In this document: one piece after another, positions 17,853-25,034 of the stretch
Layout of the letters: the number at the start of each line of letters is the position of its first letter
Position numbering within the stretch: position 1 is the stretch's first letter
Source: CAVYGB01 sp046734815
GTDB lineage: Bacteria > Myxococcota_A > Polyangia > Fen-1088
Assembly: GCA_046734815.1 (NCBI GenBank)
Contig: JBKPRZ010000135.1
Coordinates: 1-52,081 of the forward strand
Direction of reading: 5' to 3'
DNA length: 52,081 nt
Notes under the pieces: generated by a model
Seen by the model: only the letters and a program-made list of their open reading frames with translations
Told to the model about the DNA's origin: nothing
Database searches by the model: none
Position numbers and translations under genes: made by a program

Positions 17853-20106
17853 CCTCGAAGACGAAGCCGGCGGTGAGCTGGACGCCAGCCGCGGTGGCCA
17901 CGGCCGGCCGTCGCTCCTCGAGCGGTTTCCCGCGCTGGCGCGTCTGGGCCTGCCGCTTTCACGGCGGGTCCCCTTCGTGCAGCAACTGTCGGCCACCGAA
18001 TGTGGGCCGGCCTGCCTGGCCATGGTGCTCGGTTTTCACGGCAAGGAGGTGGGGATGGAAGAGACCCGCCAGGCCTGCGGGGTCAGCCGCGACGGGGTAT
18101 CGGCGCGCGCGCTGCTCGAGGGGGCGGGCCTGCTCGGCCTGCGCGGCCGGGGTGTCAAGGCGGAGGTCGAGCAGCTGGCCCTGCTGCCGGCCGGGTCCAC
18201 CATCCTGCACTGGGGGTTCGCGCACTTCGTGGTGCTGGCGGGGGTCGACGCCCGCGGGGTCCACATCGTCGACCCGGCGGTGGGCCCCCGCCGGGTGACG
18301 ATGGCCGAGTTCCGGGCGGCGTTCACCGGGGTGGCCATCATCCTGGAACCGACCGATCTGTTCGCGCGCGGGCGCCGGCGGGGGACGATCTGGCCAGCCA
18401 TCCGCGATCTGGCTCGTGGTTCGGGCCTGCTGCGGCGGATCGTGGTGCTCTCGCTGCTGCTGCAGCTGTTCGGGCTGGCCTTGCCCATGTTGACCGGGCA
18501 GGTCATCGACCGGGTGGTCCCCCGCGGCGACCTGCAACTGCTGATCGTGCTGCTGCTGGGGATGGGGGCGCTGGTCGGGTTCCGCAGCCTGACCGTGTTC
18601 ACCCGCGGCCACCTGCTGCTGCACCTGCGCACCCTGCTCGACGTCCGGCTGACCCTGGGGTTTCTGGATCACCTGGTCAGCCTGCCCCTGCGTTTCTTCC
18701 AGGCGCGCAGTGCGGGCGACCTCATGATGCGGCTCAACAGCAACAGCATCATCCGCGAGCACCTCACCGGCGCGGCGCTGTCGGGCGCGCTCGACGGGCT
18801 CCTGGTGGTGGTCTACCTGGGCATTCTCCTGGCCGCCAGCGGGGCGCTGGCGCTGGCCGCCTTCTGCGCGGGCGCGCTGGACGTGGCGCTGTTTCTGGTC
18901 ACCCGCCGGCGCCAGCGCGAGCTGCTGGGCCAGGAGCTGACCGTCTCGACCCGATCGCAGGGGTACGAGGCAGAGATGTTCGGCGCGATGGAGACCATCA
19001 AGGCCTCGGGCTGCGAGCAGCGGGTGACCGCTTTCTGGTCGAACCTGTTCGTCGACCAGCTCAACGTGAAGCTGGCCCGGGACCGCCTGACCATCGTGAC
19101 CGAGGCGCTGACGTCGGCGGTCCGCGCCGCCGGCCCGCTGGCCGTGCTGGGCATCGGTGCCTGGCGGGTGCTCGATCGAGAGCTGACCCTGGGGGCCATG
19201 CTGGCGCTGGCGGCGGTGGCAGGTGGGTTTCTCGAGCCGCTGGCCAACCTGGTGCAGACCCTGGGCTCGCTGGAGGTGGCCCGCGGTTACCTGGAGCGGG
19301 TCAGCGACGTGCTGCAGGCCGAACCCGAGCAGACGTCTGGCCGCCGCATCGCCCCCGCCCTGGGCGGCCGCATCGAGCTGGCCAGGGTGGGATTTCGCTA
19401 CCACCCGCGGGGGCCGCTGGCGGTGCGCGAGGTCGATCTGCGAATCGAGTCCGGGCAGTTCGTGGCCATCGTCGGCCGTTCCGGCTCGGGCAAGACCACC
19501 TTGGCCAACCTGCTGCTGGGACTGCAGCCGCCCAGCGAAGGACGGGTCCTGTTCGACGGAATCGATCTGGCCGAGCTGGATCTGCGCTCGGTGCGCCAGC
19601 AACTGGGGGTGGTGAACCAGAACTTCGCCCTGTTCGGAGCGACCATCCGCGAGAACATCGCGCTCTCCGATCCGTCCGCTTCGCTGGCCGATGTCGAGGC
19701 GGCCGCCAGGCTGGCCTGCCTGCATGACGACATCGTGCGGTTCCCCATGGGCTACGAGACCGTCCTGCTCGACAGGGGCGGGGCCATCTCCGGCGGGCAG
19801 CGACAGCGGCTGGCCCTGGCCCGGGCCCTGCTCCGGCGCCCCACCATCCTGCTGCTCGACGAAGCGACCAGCGCCCTCGACGCGGCCACCGAACGCGACG
19901 TCCATCAGGCGCTGCAGGGCCTGCGTTGCACCCGGGTGGTCATCGCCCACCGTTTGAGCACCATCAAGGACGCTGATCTCATCCTGGTGATGGAAGAGGG
20001 CAGCCCGGTCGAGACCGGCACCCACGACCAGCTGCTCGCGCGCGGGGGAGCCTACCAGCGTCTGGTTCGGGCTCAGCTGCAGCCGGAGGCGGGTTTCTCG
20101 GAATAG
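17842..20106 (+). CDS. peptidase-containing ABC transporter (C39 peptidase - TMD - ATPase)
   Basis: This 754-residue protein cleaves double-glycine leaders and exports the released peptide across the inner membrane. The N-terminal C39 domain shows QQLSATECGPAC (Cys54), HFVVL (His128) and IVDPAVG (Asp144), so the catalytic triad is intact. Six membrane helices follow (about 195-480). The ATPase has Walker A GRSGSGKTT (about 545), signature ISGGQRQRLALARALL (about 650), Walker B ILLLDEATSALD (about 670) and the H-loop region VIAHRLSTI. GTG 17842 has GGAGGG 9 bases upstream. A fitting substrate is encoded at 21188-21328. Confidence 0.95.
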   Translation: MQDDLEDEAGGELDASRGGHGRPSLLERFPALARLGLPLSRRVPFVQQLSATECGPACLAMVLGFHGKEVGMEETRQACGVSRDGVSARALLEGAGLLGLRGRGVKAEVEQLALLPAGSTILHWGFAHFVVLAGVDARGVHIVDPAVGPRRVTMAEFRAAFTGVAIILEPTDLFARGRRRGTIWPAIRDLARGSGLLRRIVVLSLLLQLFGLALPMLTGQVIDRVVPRGDLQLLIVLLLGMGALVGFRSLTVFTRGHLLLHLRTLLDVRLTLGFLDHLVSLPLRFFQARSAGDLMMRLNSNSIIREHLTGAALSGALDGLLVVVYLGILLAASGALALAAFCAGALDVALFLVTRRRQRELLGQELTVSTRSQGYEAEMFGAMETIKASGCEQRVTAFWSNLFVDQLNVKLARDRLTIVTEALTSAVRAAGPLAVLGIGAWRVLDRELTLGAMLALAAVAGGFLEPLANLVQTLGSLEVARGYLERVSDVLQAEPEQTSGRRIAPALGGRIELARVGFRYHPRGPLAVREVDLRIESGQFVAIVGRSGSGKTTLANLLLGLQPPSEGRVLFDGIDLAELDLRSVRQQLGVVNQNFALFGATIRENIALSDPSASLADVEAAARLACLHDDIVRFPMGYETVLLDRGGAISGGQRQRLALARALLRRPTILLLDEATSALDAATERDVHQALQGLRCTRVVIAHRLSTIKDADLILVMEEGSPVETGTHDQLLARGGAYQRLVRAQLQPEAGFSE

Positions 20107-20114
20107 AGCCCTTC

Positions 20115-21134
20115 ATGGATCGCGCCCTACCTTCTTCCACGGTGCTCTCCATGGCCGGCAGCGAGGAACCGCCGCCGCTGGGCTACGGCGCGCCCGCCAT
20201 GCTGGCCGTCGAGCGGGCGCTGCGAAAGGTGGCCGCCACCGATGCGACCGTGTTGCTCATGGGCGAAAGTGGAAGCGGAAAGGAGGTTGCCGCCCGGGCC
20301 CTGCACGGCTGGAGCGCGCGGGCGCACCGTCCATTCGTGGCCGTCAACTGCGCCGGTCTGTCACCGACCCTTCTGGAAAGCGAGCTGTTCGGACACGAAA
20401 AGGGGTCGTTCACGGGGGCCCATGCCCGGCAGCGCGGGCGCATCGAGGTGGCGGACGGGGGGACATTCCTGCTCGACGAGGTGGGCGAGCTCGAGCCCGG
20501 TCTGCAGGCCCGGCTGTTGCGCGTGATCCAGGAGAAGCAGTTCGAACGGGTGGGCGGGCGCCAGACCGTCGCGGCCAACGTCCGCTGGATCGCCGCCAGC
20601 AACCGCAACCTTCCCCTGATGGTGCGCCGGGGAAAGTTCAGGCAGGACCTGTTTCACAGGCTGGCCGTGTTCCCGGTCCGGCTGCCGCCTCTGCGCGAGC
20701 GGCGAGAGGACATCGGGCCGCTGGCCGATCGGCTGCTGGCCGGCATCGCTCGGTCCCTGGGCCGGCCGCAGCTCCGGCTGACCGAGGAGGCCCGGCGGAT
20801 GCTCGCGAGCTGGAGGTGGCCGGGCAACGTTCGCGAGCTGGCCAACGTGCTCGAGCGCAGCGCCATCCTGGTCCCCGGGTACCAGATCGGAGCGGGGGAT
20901 CTGGAGGTGCTCTCGGTGGTCAAGACGCCGGCAGACGGGGCGGTGGGAAAGCTGTCGTGGCGGCCCGACGGGCCGGGGGTGGCCGCGGTCGACGAGTGCG
21001 CCCGGATCAAGGCGGCGCTCGATCGCTGCGCGGGCAATCAGACCCGGGCCGCCCGGATGCTGGGCATTTCGCGAGGCACCCTTGCCAAGCGGTTGAACGA
21101 GTACGATCTGCCGCGACCGCGCCGGCGGCTCTAA
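20115..21134 (+). CDS. sigma54-dependent transcriptional activator without sensory domain
   Basis: The 339-residue protein is an AAA+ enhancer-binding protein that remodels sigma54 RNA polymerase. It has Walker A GESGSGKE (50-57), the sigma54-contact loop GSFTGA (97-102, a variant of GAFTGA), Walker B GGTFLLDE (115-122), the sensor region WIAASNRNL and FRQDLFHRL. A Fis-type HTH closes the protein (about 300-335, NQTRAARMLGISRGTLAKRL). Only about 25 residues precede the AAA+ core, so there is no receiver, PAS or GAF domain, and it may be constitutively competent. It follows the exporter gene by 8 bases. The sigma54 element at 21397-21412 is its obvious target. Confidence 0.93.
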   Translation: MDRALPSSTVLSMAGSEEPPPLGYGAPAMLAVERALRKVAATDATVLLMGESGSGKEVAARALHGWSARAHRPFVAVNCAGLSPTLLESELFGHEKGSFTGAHARQRGRIEVADGGTFLLDEVGELEPGLQARLLRVIQEKQFERVGGRQTVAANVRWIAASNRNLPLMVRRGKFRQDLFHRLAVFPVRLPPLRERREDIGPLADRLLAGIARSLGRPQLRLTEEARRMLASWRWPGNVRELANVLERSAILVPGYQIGAGDLEVLSVVKTPADGAVGKLSWRPDGPGVAAVDECARIKAALDRCAGNQTRAARMLGISRGTLAKRLNEYDLPRPRRRL

Positions 21135-21142
21135 TGAACGAG

Positions 21143-21175
21143 CCCCGCGAGGCCCGGAGCGGCGGCCTCGCGGGG
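21143..21175. terminator. hairpin between converging activator and peptide genes
   Basis: CCCCGCGAGGCC (21143-21154) pairs perfectly over 12 bases with GGCCTCGCGGGG (21164-21175), leaving a 9-base loop. It lies between two converging genes and could end both transcripts. A proper T-run is lacking on either side, so it may also act as a stabilising 3' hairpin. Confidence 0.6.
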
Positions 21176-21187
21176 ACCGTGTTTGTC

Positions 21188-21328
21188 CTAGTTCGCCCTG
21201 CCCCCCCGGCCGCTGCCGTTGACGCCGCCCCGGCCGCCGTGAACGGCGTTCATCTCCTGGGTGGTGAGCTCCGAAAGCTCGCTGGCAGTCTTCTCGGTGC
21301 CCTGCGGCTTCTTGTCGGTTTCTTTCAT
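21188..21328 (-). CDS. double-glycine leader peptide precursor (46 aa)
   Basis: This short ORF is not apparent from length alone. ATG 21328 follows AGGAGG with a 7-base gap, an excellent ribosome site. The leader carries ELSELTTQEMNAVHGG, matching the hydrophobic-spaced pattern ending in Gly-Gly (residues 31-32) that C39 peptidases cut. The predicted product is RGGVNGSGRGGRAN: 14 residues, three Arg, seven Gly, no Cys. A further Gly-Gly at 34-35 offers an alternative cut that would give an 11-mer. A sigma54 element lies upstream and the C39 exporter is encoded next door. It may be a signalling peptide or a small bacteriocin; no modifying enzyme is visible nearby. Confidence 0.85.
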   Translation of the reverse strand: MKETDKKPQGTEKTASELSELTTQEMNAVHGGRGGVNGSGRGGRAN

Positions 21329-21360
21329 GGCTGTCCCTCCTGTCGATGCTGTGACCACGG

Positions 21361-21377
21361 CTCTCCACTGTGGAGAG
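21361..21377 (-). promoter_or_regulatory. perfect palindrome in the 5' leader of the peptide gene
   Basis: CTCTCCAC-T-GTGGAGAG is an 8+1+8 inverted repeat lying between the predicted transcription start and the ribosome site. The one-base spacer is too tight for an RNA hairpin without opening inner pairs, so a protein-binding operator is as likely as an RNA structure. Confidence 0.5.
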
Positions 21378-21396
21378 GCGTCGTGACTGAAGAGTC

Positions 21397-21412
21397 AGCA
21401 ATCCTCGTACCC
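21397..21412 (-). promoter_or_regulatory. sigma54 (-24/-12) promoter of the peptide gene
   Basis: Read on the minus strand the site is GGGTACG-AGGA-TTGCT, against the consensus TGGCACG-N4-TTGCW. The invariant GG and GC are present with the required 10-base spacing; only the first T and the fourth C differ. Transcription would start near 21387, about 58 bases before the ATG. The adjacent gene encodes a sigma54 activator. Confidence 0.8.
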
Positions 21413-21473
21413 ACCGAAGCGGCCCGCCGGCGCGGGCAAACGCAGGGGTGGTCGCACCGGGTGATAGACCTTG

Positions 21474-21490
21474 CTGAGCAGATCGCTCAG
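21474..21490 (-). promoter_or_regulatory. candidate activator-binding site (enhancer)
   Basis: CTGAGC-AGATC-GCTCAG is a perfect 6-base inverted repeat with a 5-base spacer, centred about 70 bases upstream of the sigma54 -24 element. That distance and symmetry suit a Fis-type HTH dimer of the neighbouring activator. The assignment is inferred. Confidence 0.5.
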
Positions 21491-21587
21491 GAGTGCAGGA
21501 GTGAGCTATTGGTACGAAGAGGAATGTCCATGGGGCTCTGAAGGATCACTCGACAAGAACTTTGCCATCCGCGGTGGGCGTCACCGG

Positions 21588-21708
21588 GCCGCCCGAAGGG
21601 CCGGGCCGGGCCGGGGCCTATCGGGGCTTGGCGACGAGTTGACGGAAGAAGCGAATAGCGGACCATCGCTAACGCGACGCCATAGCGGGGCTTGAACTTA
21701 CTGCCCTC
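21588..21708 (+). repeat. direct repeat, copy B, right of export cassette
   Basis: This is the partner of 15817-15932 in the same orientation. Together they enclose about 5.65 kb holding both adaptors, the exporter, the activator and the peptide gene. The reverse strand of both copies reads KFKPRYGVAL in one frame, but no complete gene is evident. Confidence 0.85.
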
Positions 21709-21856
21709 TTTCAAGGTCCGCGGAATCGCGGGGCTGGCCCAGTCCCCCGCGGCCCGGATCACCGTCGCTCGGGAATCCCGATCCGCTCGATGCTGCAGAA
21801 GATCGTCGAGATCGAGCCGAACGCGGAGCGTAGAGAGCTCTGAGAAAGAGATAGGG

Positions 21857-22021
21857 GATGCCTTGGCCAGGGCGCACTACATGGCCCGTCGGTACGGGCG
21901 CTCGTCCGAGGCGCTCTCGGCGATCGAGCAGATGAAGAGCATCGCCAGGACGCGCTTCGTCCCTGCGCTCGACTTCGCACGGGTCTATGCAGGGATGGGT
22001 CGGCGGGACGAGGCGGAGCGA
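21857..22021 (+). pseudogene. TPR-protein fragment
   Basis: About 54 residues (ALARAHYMARRYGRSSEAL, then FVPALDFARVYAGMGRRDEA) resemble the C-terminal TPRs of adenylate-cyclase/kinase-associated TPR proteins, where an LDFALVYAGLG-type motif is common. Neither flank of the frame continues the family. The rest of 21709-22410 shows no further recognisable gene. Confidence 0.45.
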
Positions 22022-22410
22022 CCATCGCCGGACGTCTTCATGCCCGCGACCGCTGAACATGCGCACAAACCCCGTGTGGTCAATACGCTTGCCGACCGGT
22101 GGCCCTCTGGCCAGCGACGCAGGCCTTCCACGGCGGGGCGGCGGAACGCTCTCCCGCGACACCTTTCGTCGATCACCGTCGGCGTCGTCGCATTTTCAGG
22201 CAACGGATCTGACTGGCCCTTGCCCCGCCTCGAGACAAGCGCTGGACGCGATCGAGACATCAAGCAGCGGTCTTTCCAGGGCACCGGCATCTCGGTCTGG
22301 GACGGCGCTTTCCACGCCGCCGCGTTCTGAAACGGGCAGTCGACGAGAGCCCCCGCGGGGCGGTCGCAACGACCGTGACCGGGCGCGGAGTGAGCGCCTT
22401 CGTCGCCCGC

Positions 22411-23361
22411 TCAGGTGAGTCGGTCGGAGAACTCTTTGAGCAGCGCCTCGAAGCCGAAAACCGTCGGCGCGACTAGGATCGTGACTGCCACCGAAACCAG
22501 CAGCGCGACGCTCGGACGCCCGTGGGCCGGCGGGGCAGCTTGGTTGAAGGCCCCATGACCGGCGGCCGCGCCCATGCTGGCGAGCGCGAGGATGGAGGTG
22601 GCCTGCAAGAGATGAGTGTCGAAGGCCGACAGCGGCCAGCCCGAGCGCAGCGGGATGACCCAGGCCGTATCGGCAATGAGCATGCAGGCGATCGAGAGCG
22701 TCATGAACCAGAGGGCGCCGCCGCGAGGGCTGCGCCGACGCAGCAGCAGCCGCAACAGCAACGCCACGAAAATCAGATCCCCCATGGGATAGGAGATGGT
22801 CAACAGGAAGGCGGTCAGGCTGAGCGAACCGGAGATCGATTGGGGCACGATCACCAACTGCCACGCCACGACGCCCATGACGATGGTGATCGCCGTGCTC
22901 AGAACCGTGCTGCGGGCCAGCCGGGCGCTGCCGTCGTCGGCGCTACGCCGGCCGACCATCACCGCGAGGGCTGCGATGACGCAGGGGTAGAGGGCCAGCC
23001 AGAAAGCATCGGCTGGATGCGGGCTGATCATCGGTCTCGCGAGCTTGTCCTCCAGGTACTGAACGAGGATGCCCGACGTGTTCAGAAAGATGCCGGTGGC
23101 GAGCAGGATGCGAACCAGCTCGGCGCGCAGTGGGCGGGCGAGGATTCCGCGCAACGCAAAGGCCGTCGCCAACCACCCCACGGCCACCTGCCAAAAGACC
23201 CCCAGGGTGCTGCCGTGGCGCACGAACAGGAACCCGCTGATGAGCGCCGCCTGTACGACCAGGTAGCAGACGAAGACGCGCGAACGCACGGTTTGAACAT
23301 CGGCAGAGCCGCGGGCGGTTCGTAGAAACTTTTTCTTCTCGACTCGACCGCTGGCGAGCAT
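22411..23361 (-). CDS. polytopic membrane protein resembling the N-terminal sensor of signalling proteins, output domain absent
   Basis: The 316 residues from ATG 23361 hold eight or nine hydrophobic segments. Motifs such as HPADAFWLALYPCVIAAL and ISYPMGDLIFVALLLRLLL are typical of the membrane sensor half found in front of GGDEF/EAL or kinase domains in many bacteria. The protein stops right after the last membrane segment (FGFEALLKEFSDRLT) and no output domain is encoded beyond it in any frame. It is probably a gene truncated by rearrangement inside the island, though a sensor-only protein cannot be excluded. Confidence 0.6.
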   Translation of the reverse strand: MLASGRVEKKKFLRTARGSADVQTVRSRVFVCYLVVQAALISGFLFVRHGSTLGVFWQVAVGWLATAFALRGILARPLRAELVRILLATGIFLNTSGILVQYLEDKLARPMISPHPADAFWLALYPCVIAALAVMVGRRSADDGSARLARSTVLSTAITIVMGVVAWQLVIVPQSISGSLSLTAFLLTISYPMGDLIFVALLLRLLLRRRSPRGGALWFMTLSIACMLIADTAWVIPLRSGWPLSAFDTHLLQATSILALASMGAAAGHGAFNQAAPPAHGRPSVALLVSVAVTILVAPTVFGFEALLKEFSDRLT

Positions 23362-23664
23362 TCGATGAATACAAAGGTCGGACTCTGGATCCGTAGAAGT
23401 CGAACTTTCGCCTCCGAGCGTCGTCCCTGCCGACCCCACGGCCGGGCCCGGGCAGCGCAGCTCCATGGGACCGGCGGGCACCGCTGACAGCTGGAACCGG
23501 CCCACCACGTTGTCGATGAAGCAGAGGTGGGGGCGATTTGGTCGGTCAGTCAGATAACCATGTGTGGCACCACCAAATCGTGGTAGTCGGCGGGCATGGC
23601 ACCGGTTGCGTTTCGCTGGTAACGGCTCGGGCTGGGACTCGTCTTCTTCGGCACGGTCGCGGCG
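23362..23664. other. intergenic stretch, no gene seen
   Basis: It separates the minus-strand membrane protein from the plus-strand beta-lactamase-fold fragment. No conserved frame was found, in particular no HxHxDH motif that would complete the downstream gene. Confidence 0.4.
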
Positions 23665-24252
23665 GTGGCGGCGGCGCAGGGACCGGGGCCGGAGAAGGCC
23701 ATCATCGTCGCCCACGAAAACACCCGTCGCTCGTTCGTCGAACGGAACCTGACTGCCTACGCCGAGAAGGCGGCCAAGGACAGGGCCTATGCCGGCCTGC
23801 CGGCGACGGCGCCCCAGCTGACCTTTCAGGACCGGCTGATCCTCGACGATGGCAACGGCCGTCGGGCCGAGCTCTACTGCTTCGGAAACGCCCACACGAC
23901 CGGCGACGTGTTCACCTACCTGCCCAAACAGAAGATCGTCTTCACCGGCGACGCCTGCGTGAACGGCGACTACAACTACCTGGGCGACGCCGACACCGCC
24001 AGCTGGATCGAGGTGCTGGGCAAGGCGCAGGCGCTGGGCGCGGAGATCGTGGTGCCCGGCCACGGGGCGGTGGGCAAGCCAGACGTGCTCGCGAGCCAGA
24101 AGGGTTATTTCGGCTCGTATGCCATCCCGCCCTTGATACACGATCCCGACCTGCTCGCTCATCGACCCGCAGCTGTTCGCCGCCGCGAGGGCCGGGGTGC
24201 GGGCGGCGGCCTGAAGCGAGTTGACGAACGCGGGTATAGCGGGCACCGCTGA
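23665..24252 (+). pseudogene. truncated metallo-beta-lactamase-fold hydrolase
   Basis: The retained parts are IIVAHENTRRSF, CFGNAHTTGDVFTYLPKQKIVFTGD (metal ligand region) and IVVPGHGAVGKPDVLASQKGYF, as in MBL-fold hydrolases of the SoxH/quinoprotein-relay type. The N-terminal zinc motif HxHxDH is absent. After KGYF the reading frame drifts, and an alternative frame (LIDPQLFAAARAGVRAAA, then stop) looks more like a genuine C-terminus. A non-functional relic is most likely. Confidence 0.6.
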
Positions 24253-24290
24253 AGCGATGCCGTAACAGGGCTTGAACTCACTGCTCTCCC
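24211..24290 (+). repeat. diverged direct repeat, copy C
   Basis: GCGAGTTGACG, then a TATAGCGG-like core and CAGGGCTTGAACTCACTGC, align in order with the right part of copies A and B, with small deletions. It lies immediately before the tRNA-Gly-like remnant. Confidence 0.55.
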
Positions 24291-24311
24291 GATCCCGTAC
24301 TTTACGTCCGC

Positions 24312-24384
24312 TCTTGGGAGAAACTCAGCGGTAGAGTCCCACCTTGCCAAAGTGGCCGTCGAGGGTTCGAGTCGTCTGTCGGTC
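24312..24384 (+). pseudogene. degenerate tRNA-Gly(GCC)-like sequence
   Basis: ACTC-AGCGGTA-GAGT forms a D-arm, CACCTTGCCAAAGTG an anticodon arm with GCC, and GGGTTCGAGTC a T-loop. The acceptor stem does not pair and the T-stem is mismatched, so it is not a working tRNA. It may be the scar of an earlier integration at a tRNA-Gly gene. Confidence 0.5.
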
Positions 24385-24401
24385 CTGGATGTGAGACCTC
24401 G

Positions 24402-24617
24402 TCATCGCGCGCCCGAGCGCGGCAGCGAGGCGAGGACTTTGAGCACTACCTGGCGCAACCTGGCCGGGTCGCGATCCTGGCTCCAACTTTCGCAAGCCTC
24501 GCCCAGCAACCGGGTGATCGATCCTTCGGAGGGTGCCGGGTTTTGGCTGCACGCAGCCGAAACTCGCCGCTCGCCGCCGCTCCCTGGCGTCTCCTGACGC
24601 TCGCAAGTCCCCGAAAT
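24402..24617 (-). CDS. small hypothetical protein, homologue of the 10917 ORF
   Basis: The frame (71 residues in the conserved part) shares SGT-x2-RQE-x-P, ERRV, C-x-QN-x-P and LR-x3-LKVL with the ORF at 10917-11177. Like that ORF, it sits just inside an att-like repeat. No clear start codon or ribosome site was identified, and the HTH gene that follows the first copy is missing here. It is best read as the decayed right end of a related integrative element. Confidence 0.4.
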   Translation of the reverse strand: MSGTCERQETPGSGGERRVSAACSQNPAPSEGSITRLLGEACESWSQDRDPARLRQVVLKVLASLPRSGAR

Positions 24618-24643
24618 GGCGTCGACGCTCCCTCCTGCGTGGG

Positions 24644-24697
24644 TTGAGGTGCTAGCGGTTAACAGCCATGGGGGTTCGAGTCCCCCTCCTCGCACAA
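24644..24697 (+). repeat. attachment-site repeat, copy 3 (distal island boundary)
   Basis: The 54 bases equal 9820-9873, including the bases CACAA beyond the tRNA end. A strong terminator follows directly, as expected of the original chromosomal tRNA-Leu 3' end displaced by insertion. Confidence 0.88.
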
Positions 24698-24745
24698 GGC
24701 CCGGAACCTCGGAAATTTCAGACGGTTCTGGGCCTTCTCTTTTTT
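24696..24745 (+). terminator. rho-independent terminator behind distal tRNA-Leu repeat
   Basis: AAGGCCCGGAACC pairs over 13 positions (one G-T) with GGTTCTGGGCCTT, followed by CTCTTTTTT. It resembles the hairpin after the intact tRNA in layout and in the shared GGAACC...GGTT core. Confidence 0.85.
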
Positions 24746-25034
24746 GGGCCGGCCCTGGCGGTCCTTGGAATTCTGGCCACCGACGCGTGTGGTGACCCAA
24801 ATTCCGGCCTGGGATGCCCACTTTCTCGATGAATTCGAGGCGGGACCCAGAAAGCAGTCTAGCGGTCATCGGCGGGGGCGGAGCCTCGAAGACGTGGATG
24901 GCGGCATCCTGCCGCTTCGCCAGGTCGAGCGAGCCGCGTGAATGAGTCGCTCTTGGGTGCATCGAAGACATCGACGAAGCCCTCACCACGGTCACGTACA
25001 CACGCGAGCGCGTGAAGCGGCGACGGAGAGTGGT
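24746..25034. other. intergenic, no convincing gene
   Basis: A minus-strand frame with SGSRLEFIEKVGIPGRN and a plus-strand frame with AWDAHFLDEFEAG both look like chance or relic sequence. No ribosome sites or family motifs were recognised. Confidence 0.35.

Noticed and set aside
17959..20025. 688-codon minus-strand frame opposite the ABC exporter
   Set aside because: The plus-strand frame carries every C39 and ABC motif. The antisense frame is Gln/His-rich without structure.
20816..21541. Plus-strand frame covering the peptide gene in antisense
   Set aside because: It overlaps the sigma54 activator gene and then continues as Ala/Leu-rich sequence. The minus strand has a strong ribosome site, promoter and leader motif.
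21501..21600. Possible formylglycine-enzyme-like fragment (SYWYEEECPWGSEG, NFAIRGG)
   Set aside because: Only two short resemblances, no spacing or further motifs of that family, and the region also holds the candidate enhancer.
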